A stretch of 64,000 bases of DNA from Stenogyne calaminthoides (taxonomy: Eukaryota; Streptophyta; Magnoliopsida; Lamiales; Lamiaceae). The position numbers and the translations under genes were made by a program. How positions within the stretch are numbered: position 1 is the first letter of the stretch; the number at the start of each line of letters is the position of its first letter. The DNA lies in the NCBI GenBank assembly GCA_037126765.1, contig JBBCBC010000017.1, positions 20,575,916 through 20,639,915 of the forward strand, written 5' to 3'. This document shows, in pieces, positions 46,336 through 56,401 of the stretch. A model generated the notes under the pieces. It did not search any database and was not told where the DNA came from. It saw only the letters and a list, made by a program, of their open reading frames with translations.

Positions 46336-46699
46336 TGATGAAAAATGCTAAAAGTCATAGTTAAACAAGGAAAAAGTATTACTCGAATTTGATGCTTGTA
46401 AAGCTATTGTATTTCATTCCACATTTGTTACCGTTTATTACATCATATAAATAGCAACCCTAGGTGCTGATAGAAACTACACGTGCTCACACATTATTGA
46501 TGCTCACACATTATTGACTACACACACTACATGACAAGATCAACGGGTATCAACCATATCATCAAGGCCAGATTAGGGCTAGCCGTTCTCTGCATAACTC
46601 CAGTTGGCTTGTACCCTTTGTGGTCCTGATCTTTATCATCCTTGCTTGCATGGTCATGTATCTTTTCTTGTTTTGCATGCATGCCATCTTGCATTAACA
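46336..46699 (-). repeat. 5' LTR of Copia G
   Basis: 364 bp, TGTTAATGCA to TTTTTCATCA on the minus strand, with a TATA-like TATTTATATG near 46445. The partner LTR is lost. The outside flank is ATAAA. Confidence 0.75.
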
Positions 46700-47251
46700 A
46701 TAAATTTTAATGTATAATTATATAATATGAAATACAAATTATAATATAAAATTAAATTATAAATCTATTTTTTCATCTATCAATTGACTTTTTTTTTCTT
46801 TGCATACTTTTCATAAATATATTATATTATTATTTACATAATAAAGGAGAGATAATATATTATGTGTGTGTGAGTGACACACAATTTACTTATTAATTAT
46901 ATCAAAATACCAACTGCTCATCATATCGTTTGAGAGACCATTTTCTACTCCACTCAGGATTGATGTAAGAAAGGTTTGTACGTGTTTTATTGCTTATTAT
47001 GGGAATGCGTGAACTGGTATTCAAGAATCTAGAGTTCAACCCATCAAAGATCTTGGAGGAAATCAAAGGCCGTGTTTGGAGCTGGTGTCTAGTTAAAAGT
47101 TTCATGTTTTGCAATGCTTCTTTAAATGTTTGGATGGAAAATCCCCTGTTAGTTCTGAATTTCTAACTATTGTACTGTAAAAATGAATTATAGCCAAATT
47201 AATAAAGTGTGTTGTTTTTCTGATATATATATATATATATATATATAAAAA
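46700..47251. other. AT-rich spacer with TA microsatellite
   Basis: No gene recognised. 46700-46900 is very AT-rich. A (TA)n run lies at about 47223-47246, immediately left of array I. A minus-strand frame at 46902-47114 has no recognisable domain. 47070-47140 contains the phrase GGCCGTGTTTGGAGC and later TGTTTGGATGGAA, reminiscent of hAT-type MITE ends but too short to call. Confidence 0.5.
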
Positions 47252-48608
47252 TGTTGGGATATTTTAGTTTTGATGAATTATGCCAAAACATTATCAACTT
47301 GTGTTATTGAAGCTAATTTACAGATAACAAGTTGAGGGGGAACGAGAGAACAAATTGAGGGGGAACTCATGAAGTCAGACGAAGATGATCGAGATCAGAC
47401 GAGGCTGCAGACGAGGCTGATCAAGATCAGATGAGAAGGATGAGTTCCGATCCAGATGAAATGGCGGATCGATCAGTGGTGAGTCGATCGATCAAAGTGA
47501 CGTAAATCGATTCGATGAGCAGTGATTTCAAAGATCGATGAACAAAGATGATTTCATTTCGATTGAAATCACCGATGAGCGATGATTTCAAACTCACCGT
47601 AAATCTACAGATCAGATTTCAGCGGACCAGATCAGGCGACCAGAATCAGAAGCAATGAACAGTAATCCGACGAGCTGATCAGATCCGTTAGACACACAAA
47701 AAGCAGCTGATCAATAAGAAGACAACACACATATTGATGTGACATAAAGCTGCAAGGAAAAGTGCAATAGGACAAAGAAAAAGCTGGAAGACTATTAGTA
47801 TGGATTTGAATATTACTCTCCAACGGTAATATTTAAATCCACACTATAAATACATTGCACTATCTTCAAAAGAAGACAATGGAGAATCTGCAAATTGAAG
47901 ATTAAAAGCCAAATATTCAAGCAACTCCATTCAAGAACACAGGGCATTAAATATCCAAATTTAACCAAGAGTGTTCTACCCTAGATCTAAGCACAAATGC
48001 CATATCCTAAGCTTAGAGAGATTTTCCCAACCTTAGCATTGAGGCTAAATCATTGTAAGGGAAAATCTCACCATAGTTGGAGACAACACCAAATCCAAAC
48101 CCCATGGTGAAGTGAGGTAGTTGTTAGGCAATCCCGTAGAGGGTGATAAGTCCCGTTGGAGTGTGAACTCGTTAAACATCTGTAGGCAATCCCGTAGAGG
48201 GTGATAAGTCCCGTTGGAGTGTGAACTCGTTAAACATCTGTAGGCAATCCCGTGGAGGGTGATAAGTCCCGAGGCGAACCCGAGAGAGGGTTATAAGTCC
48301 AGTTCGAGTGTGAGCTCGGTAAATATCTATAGGCAATCCCGTGGAGGGTGATAAGTCCCGTTGAAGGAATTTCCCTAGGGAGGGAGAGTGGATGTAGGAC
48401 TGGTTGTCCGAACCACTATATATTGCTGTGTTGTTTACTGCTTTATGTTTATACTTGTCATATGCATTCTAGTTATAAGCAAAACACAACACATGAGCTT
48501 AAAACGCAAAAAATTGGAAACACTCTGCCCTCACCCCTGTTTTATATGCACCGAACAGAAACGTTTTGCTTCTGCACGCGCAAAATGGGTTTTCAACCGG
48601 GACCATCA
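47252..48608 (+). repeat. LTR A of array I
   Basis: 1357 bp, TGTTGGGATA to GGGACCATCA. CTCCAACGG 47818-47826, TATAAATA 47845-47852 (18 bp apart), minisatellite units 48128-48360, hairpin GGAC-TGGTT-GTCC 48397-48409. Confidence 0.88.
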
Positions 48609-48847
48609 ATTGGTATCAGAGCAGGTACTCAACATATCACTATTTTCAAAGTGATCGCCTGAGCTGATCTATTTTAAAACCTGTCTCTGATCTGATACCA
48701 TCAATTGGTATCAAAGCGGGTGTTCAAAAGGTTCATTAATTGATTTTAAAGTGACCACCTGAACTGATTTTTTTTTAAAAGAAAACCCGTTTCTTTAAAA
48801 ATGCATATATTTTAATGTTTTGGCGTAATTATCAAAAAGGGGGAAAT
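48609..48847 (+). other. internal segment A of array I with duplicated PBS
   Basis: PBS TGGTATCAGAGC at 48611-48622 and a second PBS-like TGGTATCAAAGC at 48706-48717, a 95-bp tandem duplication that also copies the LTR-terminal CCATCA. A polypurine tract AAAAAGGGGGAAAT precedes the next LTR. The same duplication is in segment B and in degraded form in segment C. Confidence 0.85.
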
Positions 48848-50304
48848 TGTTGGGATAATTTAGTTTTGATGAATTATGCCAAAACATTATCAACTTGTGT
48901 TATTGAAGCTAATTTACAGATAACAAGTTGGGGAACGAGAGAACAAATTGGGGAACTCATGAAGTCGGGCGAAGATGATCGAGATCGAGACAAAGGGCGA
49001 CGAGGCCGATCAAGATCGGATGAGAAGGTTGAGTTCGATCCAGATAAAGGCGGATCGATCAGGTGATTGATCGATCGAGGCGTACTGTAATTCGATGAAC
49101 AAAGTGATTTATTTCGGTGAAATCAGCGATGAGCAAAGTGATTTCAAAGAGCGATGAAACGATGATTTCGGCAAGAAAATAAAATCGATGATGAGCAAGT
49201 GATTTTTTCGGTGAAATCAGCGATGAACAATGATTTCAAAAGATCGATGAACAGTGATTTATTTCGGTGAAATCAGCGATGAACAGGATTCGGCTCACCG
49301 TAAATCTCTGGATCGATTTCATTGGACCGGATCAAAGCGACAGAATCGAAGCAATGAAGCGAATCCGACGAGCTGATCAGATCCGTTAGACACACAAAAA
49401 GCAGCTGATCAATAAGAAGACAAACACATATTGATGTGACATAAAGTTGCAAGGAAAAGTGCAATAGGACAAAGAAAAGCTGGAAGACTATTAGTATGGA
49501 TTTGAATATTACTCTCCAACGGTAATATTTAAATCCACACTATAAATACATTGCACTATCTTCAAAAGAAGACAATGGAGAATCTGCAAAGTGAAGATTA
49601 AAAGCCAAATATTCAAGCAACTCCATTCAAGAACACAGGGCATTAAATATCCAAATTTAACCAAGAGTGTTCTACCCTAGATCTAAGCACAAATGCCATA
49701 TCCTAAGCTTAGAGAGATTTTCCCAACCTTAGCATTGAGGCTAAATCATTGTAAGGGAAAATCTCACCATAGTTGGAGACAACACCAAATCCAAACCCCA
49801 TGGTGAAGTGAGGTAGTTGTTAGGCAATCCCGTAGAGGGTGATAAGTCCCGTTGGAGTGTGAACTCGTTAAACATCTGTAGGCAATCCCGTAGAGGGTGA
49901 TAAGTCTCGTTGGAGTGTGAACTCGTTAAACATCTGTAGGCAATCCCGTGGAGGGTGATAAGTCCCGAGGCGAACCCGAGAGAGGGTTATAAGTCCAGTT
50001 CGAGTGTGAGCTCGGTAAATATCTATAGGCAATCCCGTGGAGGGTGATAAGTCCCGTTGAAGGAATTTCCCTAGAGAGGGAGAGTGGATGTAGGACTGGT
50101 TGTCCGAACCACTATATATTGCTGTGTTGTTTACTGCTTTATGTTTATACTTGTCATATGCATTCTAGTTATAAGCAAAACACAACACATGAGCTTAAAA
50201 CGCAAAAAATTGGAAACACTCGCCCTCTTTTTTTTTATATGCACCGAACGTAAACGTTTTTATTTTCAGACGCGCATAAAATGGGTTTTCAACCGGGACC
50301 ATCA
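48848..50304 (+). repeat. LTR B of array I
   Basis: 1457 bp. It differs from LTR A mainly at 48920-49330, where CAG/CTG words of A appear as CGG, CCG or CAAAG and GTGATTT blocks are repeated. TATA box at about 49541. Confidence 0.86.
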
Positions 50305-50540
50305 ATTGGTATCAGAGCAGGTACTCAACAGATCACTATTTTCAAAGTGATCGCCTGAGCTGATCTATTTTAAAACCTGTCTCTGATCTGATACCATCAA
50401 TTGGTATCAAAGCGGGTGTTCAAAAGGTTCATTAATTGATTTTAAAGTGACCACTGAATCGAATTTTTTTAAAAGAAAACCTTTTTTTTAAAAATGCATA
50501 TATTTTAATGTTTTGGCGTAATTATCAAAAAGGGGGAAAT
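50305..50540 (+). other. internal segment B of array I
   Basis: Same layout as segment A: two PBS-like sites 95 bp apart and a polypurine tract ending at 50540. Confidence 0.84.
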
Positions 50541-51955
50541 TGTTGGGATAATTTAGTTTTGATGAATTATGCCAAAACATTATCAACTTGTGTTATTGAA
50601 GCTAATTTACAGATAACAAGTTGAGGGGGAACGAGAGAACAAATTGAGGGGGAACTCATGAAGTCAGACGAAGATGATCGAGATCAGACGAGGCTGCAGA
50701 CGAGGCTGATCAAGATCAGATGAGAAGGATGAGTTCGATCCAGATCTGATCAGCGGATCGATCAAAGTGAGCGATCGGATCAAAGCGACTGTAAATCGAT
50801 TCGATGAAGCGGTGATTTCATTTCGGTGAAATCAGCGATGAGCGGTGATTTCAAAGATCTTTGAAACGGTGATTTATTTCAGTCAAAAATCGGTGATGAA
50901 CAAAGTGATTTTATTTCGGTGAAATCAGCGATGAGCGGATTTCAAACTCACCGTAAATCTACATGATCGATTCAGCGGACCGCATCAAAGCGACGTAATC
51001 GAAGTAATGAACAAGAATCCGACGAAGCGGATCGGATCCGTTAGACACACAAAAGCGGTGATCAATAAGAAGACAACACACATATTGATGTGACATAAAG
51101 CCGCAAGGAAAAGTGCAATAGACAAAGAAAAATTTGGAAGATTATTAGTATGGATTTGAATATTACTCTCCAACGGTAATATTTAAATCCACACTATAAA
51201 TACATTGCACTATCTTCAAAAGAAGACAATGGAGAATCTGCAAAGTGAAGATTAAAAGCCAAATATTCAAGCAACTCCATTCAAGAACACAGGGCATTAA
51301 ATATCCAAATTTAACCAAGAGTGTTCTACCCTAGATCTAAGCACAAATGTCATATCCTAAGCTTAGAGAGATTTTCCCAACCTTAGCATTGAGGCTAAAT
51401 CATTGTAAGGGAAAATCTCACCATAGTTGGAGACAACACCAAATCCAAACCCCATGGTGAAGTGAGGTAGTTGTTAGGCAATCCCGTAGAGGGTGATAAG
51501 TCCCGTTGGAGTGTGAACTCGTTAAACATCTGTAGGCAATCCCGAGTGAGGGTGATAAGTCCCGTTGGAGTGTGAACTCGTTAAACATCTGTAGGCAATC
51601 CCGTGGAGGGTGATAAGTCCCGAGGCGAACCCGAGAGAGGGTTATAAGTCCAGTTCGAGTGTGAGCTCGGTAAATATCTATAGGCAATCCCGTGGAGGGT
51701 GATAAGTCCCGTTGAAGGAATTTCCCTAGAGAGGGAGAGTGGATGTAGGACTGGTTGTCCGAACCACTATATATTGCTGTGTTGTTTACTGCTTTATGTT
51801 TATACTTGTCATATGCATTCTAGTTATAAGCAAAACACAACACATGAGCTTAAAACGCAAAAAATTGGAAACACTCTGCCCCTCCTTTGTTTTATATGCA
51901 CCCAACGTAAACGTTTTATATGCACGCGAAAAATGGGTTTTCAACGGGACCATCA
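50541..51955 (+). repeat. LTR C of array I
   Basis: 1415 bp, close to LTR A except for 50740-51060. Minisatellite units at about 51474-51710. Confidence 0.86.
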
Positions 51956-52169
51956 ATTGGTATCGAAGCGGTACTCAGCGGATCACTATTTTCAAAATGG
52001 GATCTATTTTTTTCAACCGATCGACCATCAATTGGTATCAAAGCGGGTGTTCAAAAGGTTCATTAATTGATTTTAAAGTGACCACCTGAACTGATTTTTT
52101 TTTAAAAGAAAACCCGTTTCTTTAAAAAATATATTTCAAATGTTTTAGCGAAATTAAAAAGGGGGAAAT
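51956..52169 (+). other. internal segment C of array I (degraded)
   Basis: 214 bp; the first PBS reads TGGTATCGAAGCG, the second is normal, and a polypurine tract is present. Confidence 0.8.
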
Positions 52170-53551
52170 TGTTGGGATAATTTAGTTTTGAAATTATGCG
52201 AAAACATTATCAACGATGTTATTCAATTAATTTCGGATAACAAGTTGTTCAAAAGAACAAATTAAGGGGATTTTAAAGTGACCGAAGATGATCGAGATCG
52301 ATTTTTTTTTTTTAGGCCGATCAAGATCGGATGAGAAAAAATCGAGATATATTTTAATGTTTTGTGTCGGATTATGACGTAAATCGATTCGATGAATGAT
52401 TTGTTGGGATAATATATGCGATGAGCGATGATTTGCGAAACATGATTTATTTCGATTCGATGAAAAATGATGATTTGATTTACGGAAGAAAATCAAGTGA
52501 TGAGCGGTGATTTGATTTCGGTGAAATCAGCGATGAGCGAACTCACCGAAATCTAAAGATCGGTTATTGACCGGATCGGCGACCAGAATTAGAAGCAATG
52601 ATCGATGTCAAGCCGGTGATCGGATCGGATCGAGAAAAAAAAGCGGTGATCAATAAAGAAGACAACACACATATTGATGTGACATAAAGACAACGCAAGA
52701 AAAAGTGCAATAGGACAAAGAAAATTTGGAAGACTATTAGTATGGATTTGAATATTACTCTCCAGCGGTAATATTTAAATCCACACTATAAATACATTGC
52801 ACTATCTTCAAAAAAGAAGACAATGGAGAATCTCGCAAAGTGAAGATTAAAAGCCAAATATTCAAGCAACTCCATTCAAGAACACGGGGCATTAAATATC
52901 CAAATTTAACCAAGAGTGTTCTACCCTAGATCTAAGCACAAATGCCATATCCTAAGCTTAGAGAGATTTTCCCCAACCTTAGCATTGAGGCTAAATCATT
53001 GTAAGGGAAAATCTCACCATAGTTGGAGACAACACCAAATCCAAACCCCATGGTGAAGTGAGGTAGTTGTTAGGCAATCCCGTAGAGGGTGATAAGTCCG
53101 TTGGAGTGTGAACTCGTTAAACATCGTAGAGGCAATCCCGTAGAGGGTGATAAGTCCGTTGGAGTGTGAACTCGTTAAACATCTAGAGGCAATCCCGTGG
53201 AGGGTGATAAGTCCCGAGGCGGTAAACCGAGAGAGGGTTATAAGTCCATTCGAGTGTGAGCTCGGTAAATATCTATAAGCAATCCGTGGAGGGTGATAAG
53301 TCCCGTTGAAGGAATTTCCCTAGAGAGGGAGAGTGAATGTAGGAGTGGTTGTCCGAACCACTATATATTGATGTGTTGTTTACTGCTTTATGTTTATACT
53401 TGTCATATGCATTCTAGTTATAAGCAAAACACAACACATGAGCTTAAAACGCAAAAAATTGGAAACACTCTGCCCTCACCCCTGTTTTATATGCACCGAA
53501 CAAAAACGTTTTGCTTCCGCACGCGCAAAATGGGTTTTCAACCGGGACCAT
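52170..53551 (+). repeat. LTR D of array I (internally scrambled)
   Basis: Recognisable start and end, but 52230-52560 contains stretches that belong to the internal segment (ATTTTAAAGTGACC near 52272, TATTTTAATGTTTTG near 52352, TTGTTGGGATAAT near 52402) dropped in among LTR text. It stops two bases short of the normal end, where the inverted copy begins. Confidence 0.75.
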
Positions 53552-54855
53552 AAAAACAACACAGCAGTATATAGTGGTTCGGACAACCAGATCCTACATC
53601 CACTCTCCTCTCTAGGGAAATTCCTTCAACGGGACTTATCACCTCCACGGGATTGCTTATAGATATTTATGAGAGCTCACTTTTGAATCGACTTATAACC
53701 CTCTCTCGGGTTCGCCTCGGGACTTATCACCCTCCACGGGATTGCCTACAGATGTTTAACGAGTTCACACTCCAACGGGACTTATCACCCTCTACGGGAT
53801 TGCCTACAGATGTTTAACGAGTTCACACTCCAACGGGACTTATCACCTCTCACGGATTGCCTAACAACTACCTCACTTCACCATGGGGTTTGGATTTGGT
53901 GTTGTCTCCAACTATGGTGAGATTTTCCATTACAATGATTTAGCCTCAATGCTAAGGTTGGGAAAAATCTCTAAGCTTAGGATATGGCATTTGTGCTTAG
54001 ATCTAGGTAGAACACTCTTGGTTAAATTTGGATATTTAATGCCCTCGTGTTCTTGAATGGAGTTGCTTGAATATTTGGCTTTTAATCTTCACTTTGCAGA
54101 TTCTCCATTGTCTTCTTTTTGAAGATAGTGCAATGTATTTATAGTGTGGATTTAAATATTCTTGTTGGAGAGTAATATTCAAATCCATACTAATAATCTT
54201 CTTCCTCTTTTCTTTTCACTATTGTACTTTTTCCAATAAACTTTTATGTCACATCAATATGTGTTGTCTTCTTATTGATCATTTGCTTTTTGTTGTTATC
54301 CTAACGGATCTTATCAAATTTCGTCGGATTCTTTGTTCATTGCCTACGATTCTCGTGCTTTGATACGGTCTTGAAATCGATCTGTAGATTTACGGTGAAA
54401 TTGAAATCCTGTTCATCGGTGATTTCGATGCGAAAATTAGAAATCCTTTTTTCATCGATGATTTTGGATTGAAAATGTTGTTCATCGGGATTTTTCTTTG
54501 AAAAAAATCAATTTGTTCGCCGATCTTTGAAATGGATTCATCATTTGTGATTTCCAAATTGAAAATCTTGGTTAAATTTGTTCGCCAGGAAATGGATTTA
54601 CATTTCTTTGATCATCGATCGGCTCGAATCATTGATCGAGATCCGATTCTCATCTGGATCGGAACTCATCCTTCTCATCGATCTTGATCGCCTTCGTCTC
54701 GACCTCGCTCGATCTCGATCATCTTAAATCGACTTCATGAGTTCCCCCTCAATTTGTTCTCTCGTTCCCCCTCAACTTGTTATCTGTAAATTAGCTTCAA
54801 TAACACAAGTTGATAATGTTTTGGCATAATTCATCAAAATTAAAATATCCTAACA
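53552..54855 (-). repeat. inverted LTR E of array I (truncated)
   Basis: 1304 bp in reverse orientation. It lacks the first roughly 150-180 bp on its PBS side and ends TATCCTAACA at 54855. With LTR D it forms a large inverted repeat, about 1.2 kb per arm with a loop of roughly 180 bp. Minisatellite units are at about 53625-53865. Diverged at 54230-54680. Confidence 0.83.
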
Positions 54856-55175
54856 ATATATAATGTTTAGTTATATATTAAATTCATCATACATACTATA
54901 GCACATTATAGTTTATCGAGTGATATTAAAATTCAACAAAATTTATATAAAAAATAAAATAAAAATTTTTAAAATTTAATTCACATAAAATATCAATAGC
55001 TATAAATATAGATATTTTGTCATAATTTTATTTTTATAGTATAGAATATAGTGTTACATTAAAAATTCTAAAAAATATATATATAGTGTGTTGAAAATTA
55101 AATTTTAAATCTAATAGTGAAAAGTAAAAAAGAAAAATAAATAATAATGTTTGGTAAAGCAAAGTCACTTTGTTA
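54856..55175. other. AT-rich spacer
   Basis: No gene or element recognised; mostly A/T with ATATATAT runs. Confidence 0.6.
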
Positions 55176-55376
55176 AAGAGTGAGGAGAAAGTCTTGTGTG
55201 AAATATTGCGCACTAGTGTTATGTGCAATACAACATAAATAAAGTAAAAATTGCCAAAAATTCGCGGGTCAGGGCGCCAGGTCGGGTCAGGGCAGGTCGG
55301 GCGCGGGCGCAGCAGTGGGTTCAGGGTTGGCGCGGACGCATACGTATTTATAGAAGGATATTTTTATCAAATATAT

Positions 55377-55460
55377 GTTGTAGCCTAGTGGTTCAGGTTT
55401 GTTGCTAATGAATTTGGTCGCATGTTCGATTCTTACTGTACGCATAATTTTTTATTTTTT
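55377..55460 (+). repeat. tRNA-like sequence, candidate SINE fragment
   Basis: A-box-like TAGCCTAGTGG at 55381-55391 and B-box-like GTTCGATTC at 55424-55432, about 32 bp apart, followed by T-runs that could end Pol III transcripts. The spacing and the missing cloverleaf suggest a SINE head and not a tRNA gene. It lies inside the Mutator-like element. Confidence 0.4.
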
Positions 55461-55463
55461 TTT

Positions 55464-55606
55464 GTCAAATTTTTGTGTGTTACTACATCTATGTATAAGT
55501 GTTACTACATTGTTATATTGAATTTTTATTTTTTTTGTCAAATTTTTGTGTATTACTACATCTATGTATAAGTGTTACTACATTATTATATTGAAAAAAT
55601 TTCATA
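55464..55606. repeat. 73-bp tandem duplication
   Basis: Two copies starting GTCAAATTTTTGTGT at 55464 and 55537, each containing ACTACATCTATGTATAAG. Confidence 0.75.
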
Positions 55607-56401
55607 TCTTACGTAACACTTAATAAAACATATCGTAACACATAAATATTCATAAGGTAACATGGGTCACAAGGTAACACATTATTGTTCATATGGTAAC
55701 ACATGAGTATTCACATAGTATTACGACGATATATGAACAGTGTTACATATTACTAAAAAAGCATGTGTTCTACATGAACAAAAAGCGTTACCATATAAAA
55801 AAAAATGTGTTACACATGAACAAAATCAGTACAAGTGCGAAAAGAAATCACAGTCCAGAATTACAGATTTAAAGAACAATTTGATATGTTACTACATGAA
55901 CAAAAAGAGTGTTACCATATGAGAAAAAGAGTATTACTACATGAACAAAAACCAGTACAAACGCGAAAAAAATCTTCAGTCCAAAATTACAAATTTACAG
56001 AACAGCGTGAAAAAGAGTGCAGAAGGATCTGAATTTCATCACACACTTTGTGTTGAGGGGTAATACAAACATCACACACATATTCTCTCTTCTTCTCGTA
56101 GAATCCACATCGAACTCCAAATTGAATGATCTGGTTTCGTCCAATAATCGAAGCGAAAAAAGAAAATTAGGGCACGAATGAGGAAGAAGAAAGTCCATGA
56201 GCCAGAAGAGAAGAGGAAGAAGAGATAATCTGACCGCGTCCGGCTGCGCGCGCGAGAAAGAAGATGAAGAAGCCCATTTGCCCACCAACAATCTGCCCTA
56301 AAACCCGGTTCCCCTAACCGCCAGAAAAAAAAAGAATCAATTGCACATATCACTTGTATGCAATATTGCATGCAAGTTTTTGTCAAGAGTGAGATACACT
56401 C

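Larger units (their letters stand above)
29602..46699 (-). mobile_element. Copia retrotransposon G (small LTR, split by element H)
   Basis: Minus-strand copia element in two blocks, 44945-46699 (5' LTR, PBS, gag, protease) and 29602-30405 (end of protease, pre-integrase, integrase), separated by element H. The protease frame continues in phase across the junction if H and one ACATG duplication are disregarded. RT, RNase H and the 3' LTR are lost, cut at 29601 by LTR E. The short LTR and glycine-rich gag differ from the Sirevirus-like elements and fit an Ale/Ivana-like copia; the clade is a guess. Confidence 0.85.
47252..54855 (+). mobile_element. tandem non-coding LTR array I (four direct LTRs plus one inverted)
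   Basis: LTR-int-LTR-int-LTR-int-LTR on the plus strand, followed without spacer by a truncated inverted LTR. It is the same family as element F, opposite orientation: both start TGTTGGGATA on the sense strand and share promoter, minisatellite, hairpin and polypurine tract. Internal segments are 239, 236 and 214 bp. No 5-bp duplication is evident (left flank AAAAA in a TA microsatellite, right flank ATATA). No coding capacity; recurring frames in each LTR are repeat artefacts. Confidence 0.88.
55185..56384. mobile_element. non-autonomous Mutator-like element, 1200 bp
   Basis: Terminal inverted repeats of about 48 bp, starting GAGAAAGTCTTGTG at 55185 and, on the opposite strand, GACAAAAACTTGCA at 56384, then matching through an ATATTGC...AGTG.TATGTGCAAT core. 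The flanks carry a perfect 9-bp duplication AAGAGTGAG (55176-55184, 56385-56393), the Mutator signature. There is no transposase. The interior has a GC-rich block (55255-55350), a tRNA-like sequence (55377-55460), a 73-bp tandem duplication, many GTTACTACAT/GGTAACAC words and a GC-rich pyrimidine block (56100-56330) that may be captured DNA; its minus-strand frames look like chance. Confidence 0.88.

Noticed and set aside
48128..48360. Regular repeats that could be mistaken for a CRISPR array
   Set aside because: The units are contiguous minisatellite copies without unique spacers, in a plant LTR.
48348..53662. Near-identical 60-120-codon frames recurring in array I (starting M-I-S-P-V-E-G or M-D-V-G-L-V)
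   Set aside because: They lie wholly inside LTRs, overlap in two frames and span the promoter leader and PBS. Their recurrence reflects repetition of the LTR, not a gene family.
47252..54855. A target-site duplication for array I
   Set aside because: The flanks AAAAA and ATATA do not match, and the left side is a TA microsatellite that could mimic a duplication.
55381..55440. A functional tRNA gene
   Set aside because: Only A- and B-box-like words are present. No acceptor stem or anticodon arm can be paired.
55995..56386. Two overlapping minus-strand frames with Trp/Phe-rich text
   Set aside because: One runs through the TIR into the flanking duplication. The composition is that of a T-rich strand, with no domain.
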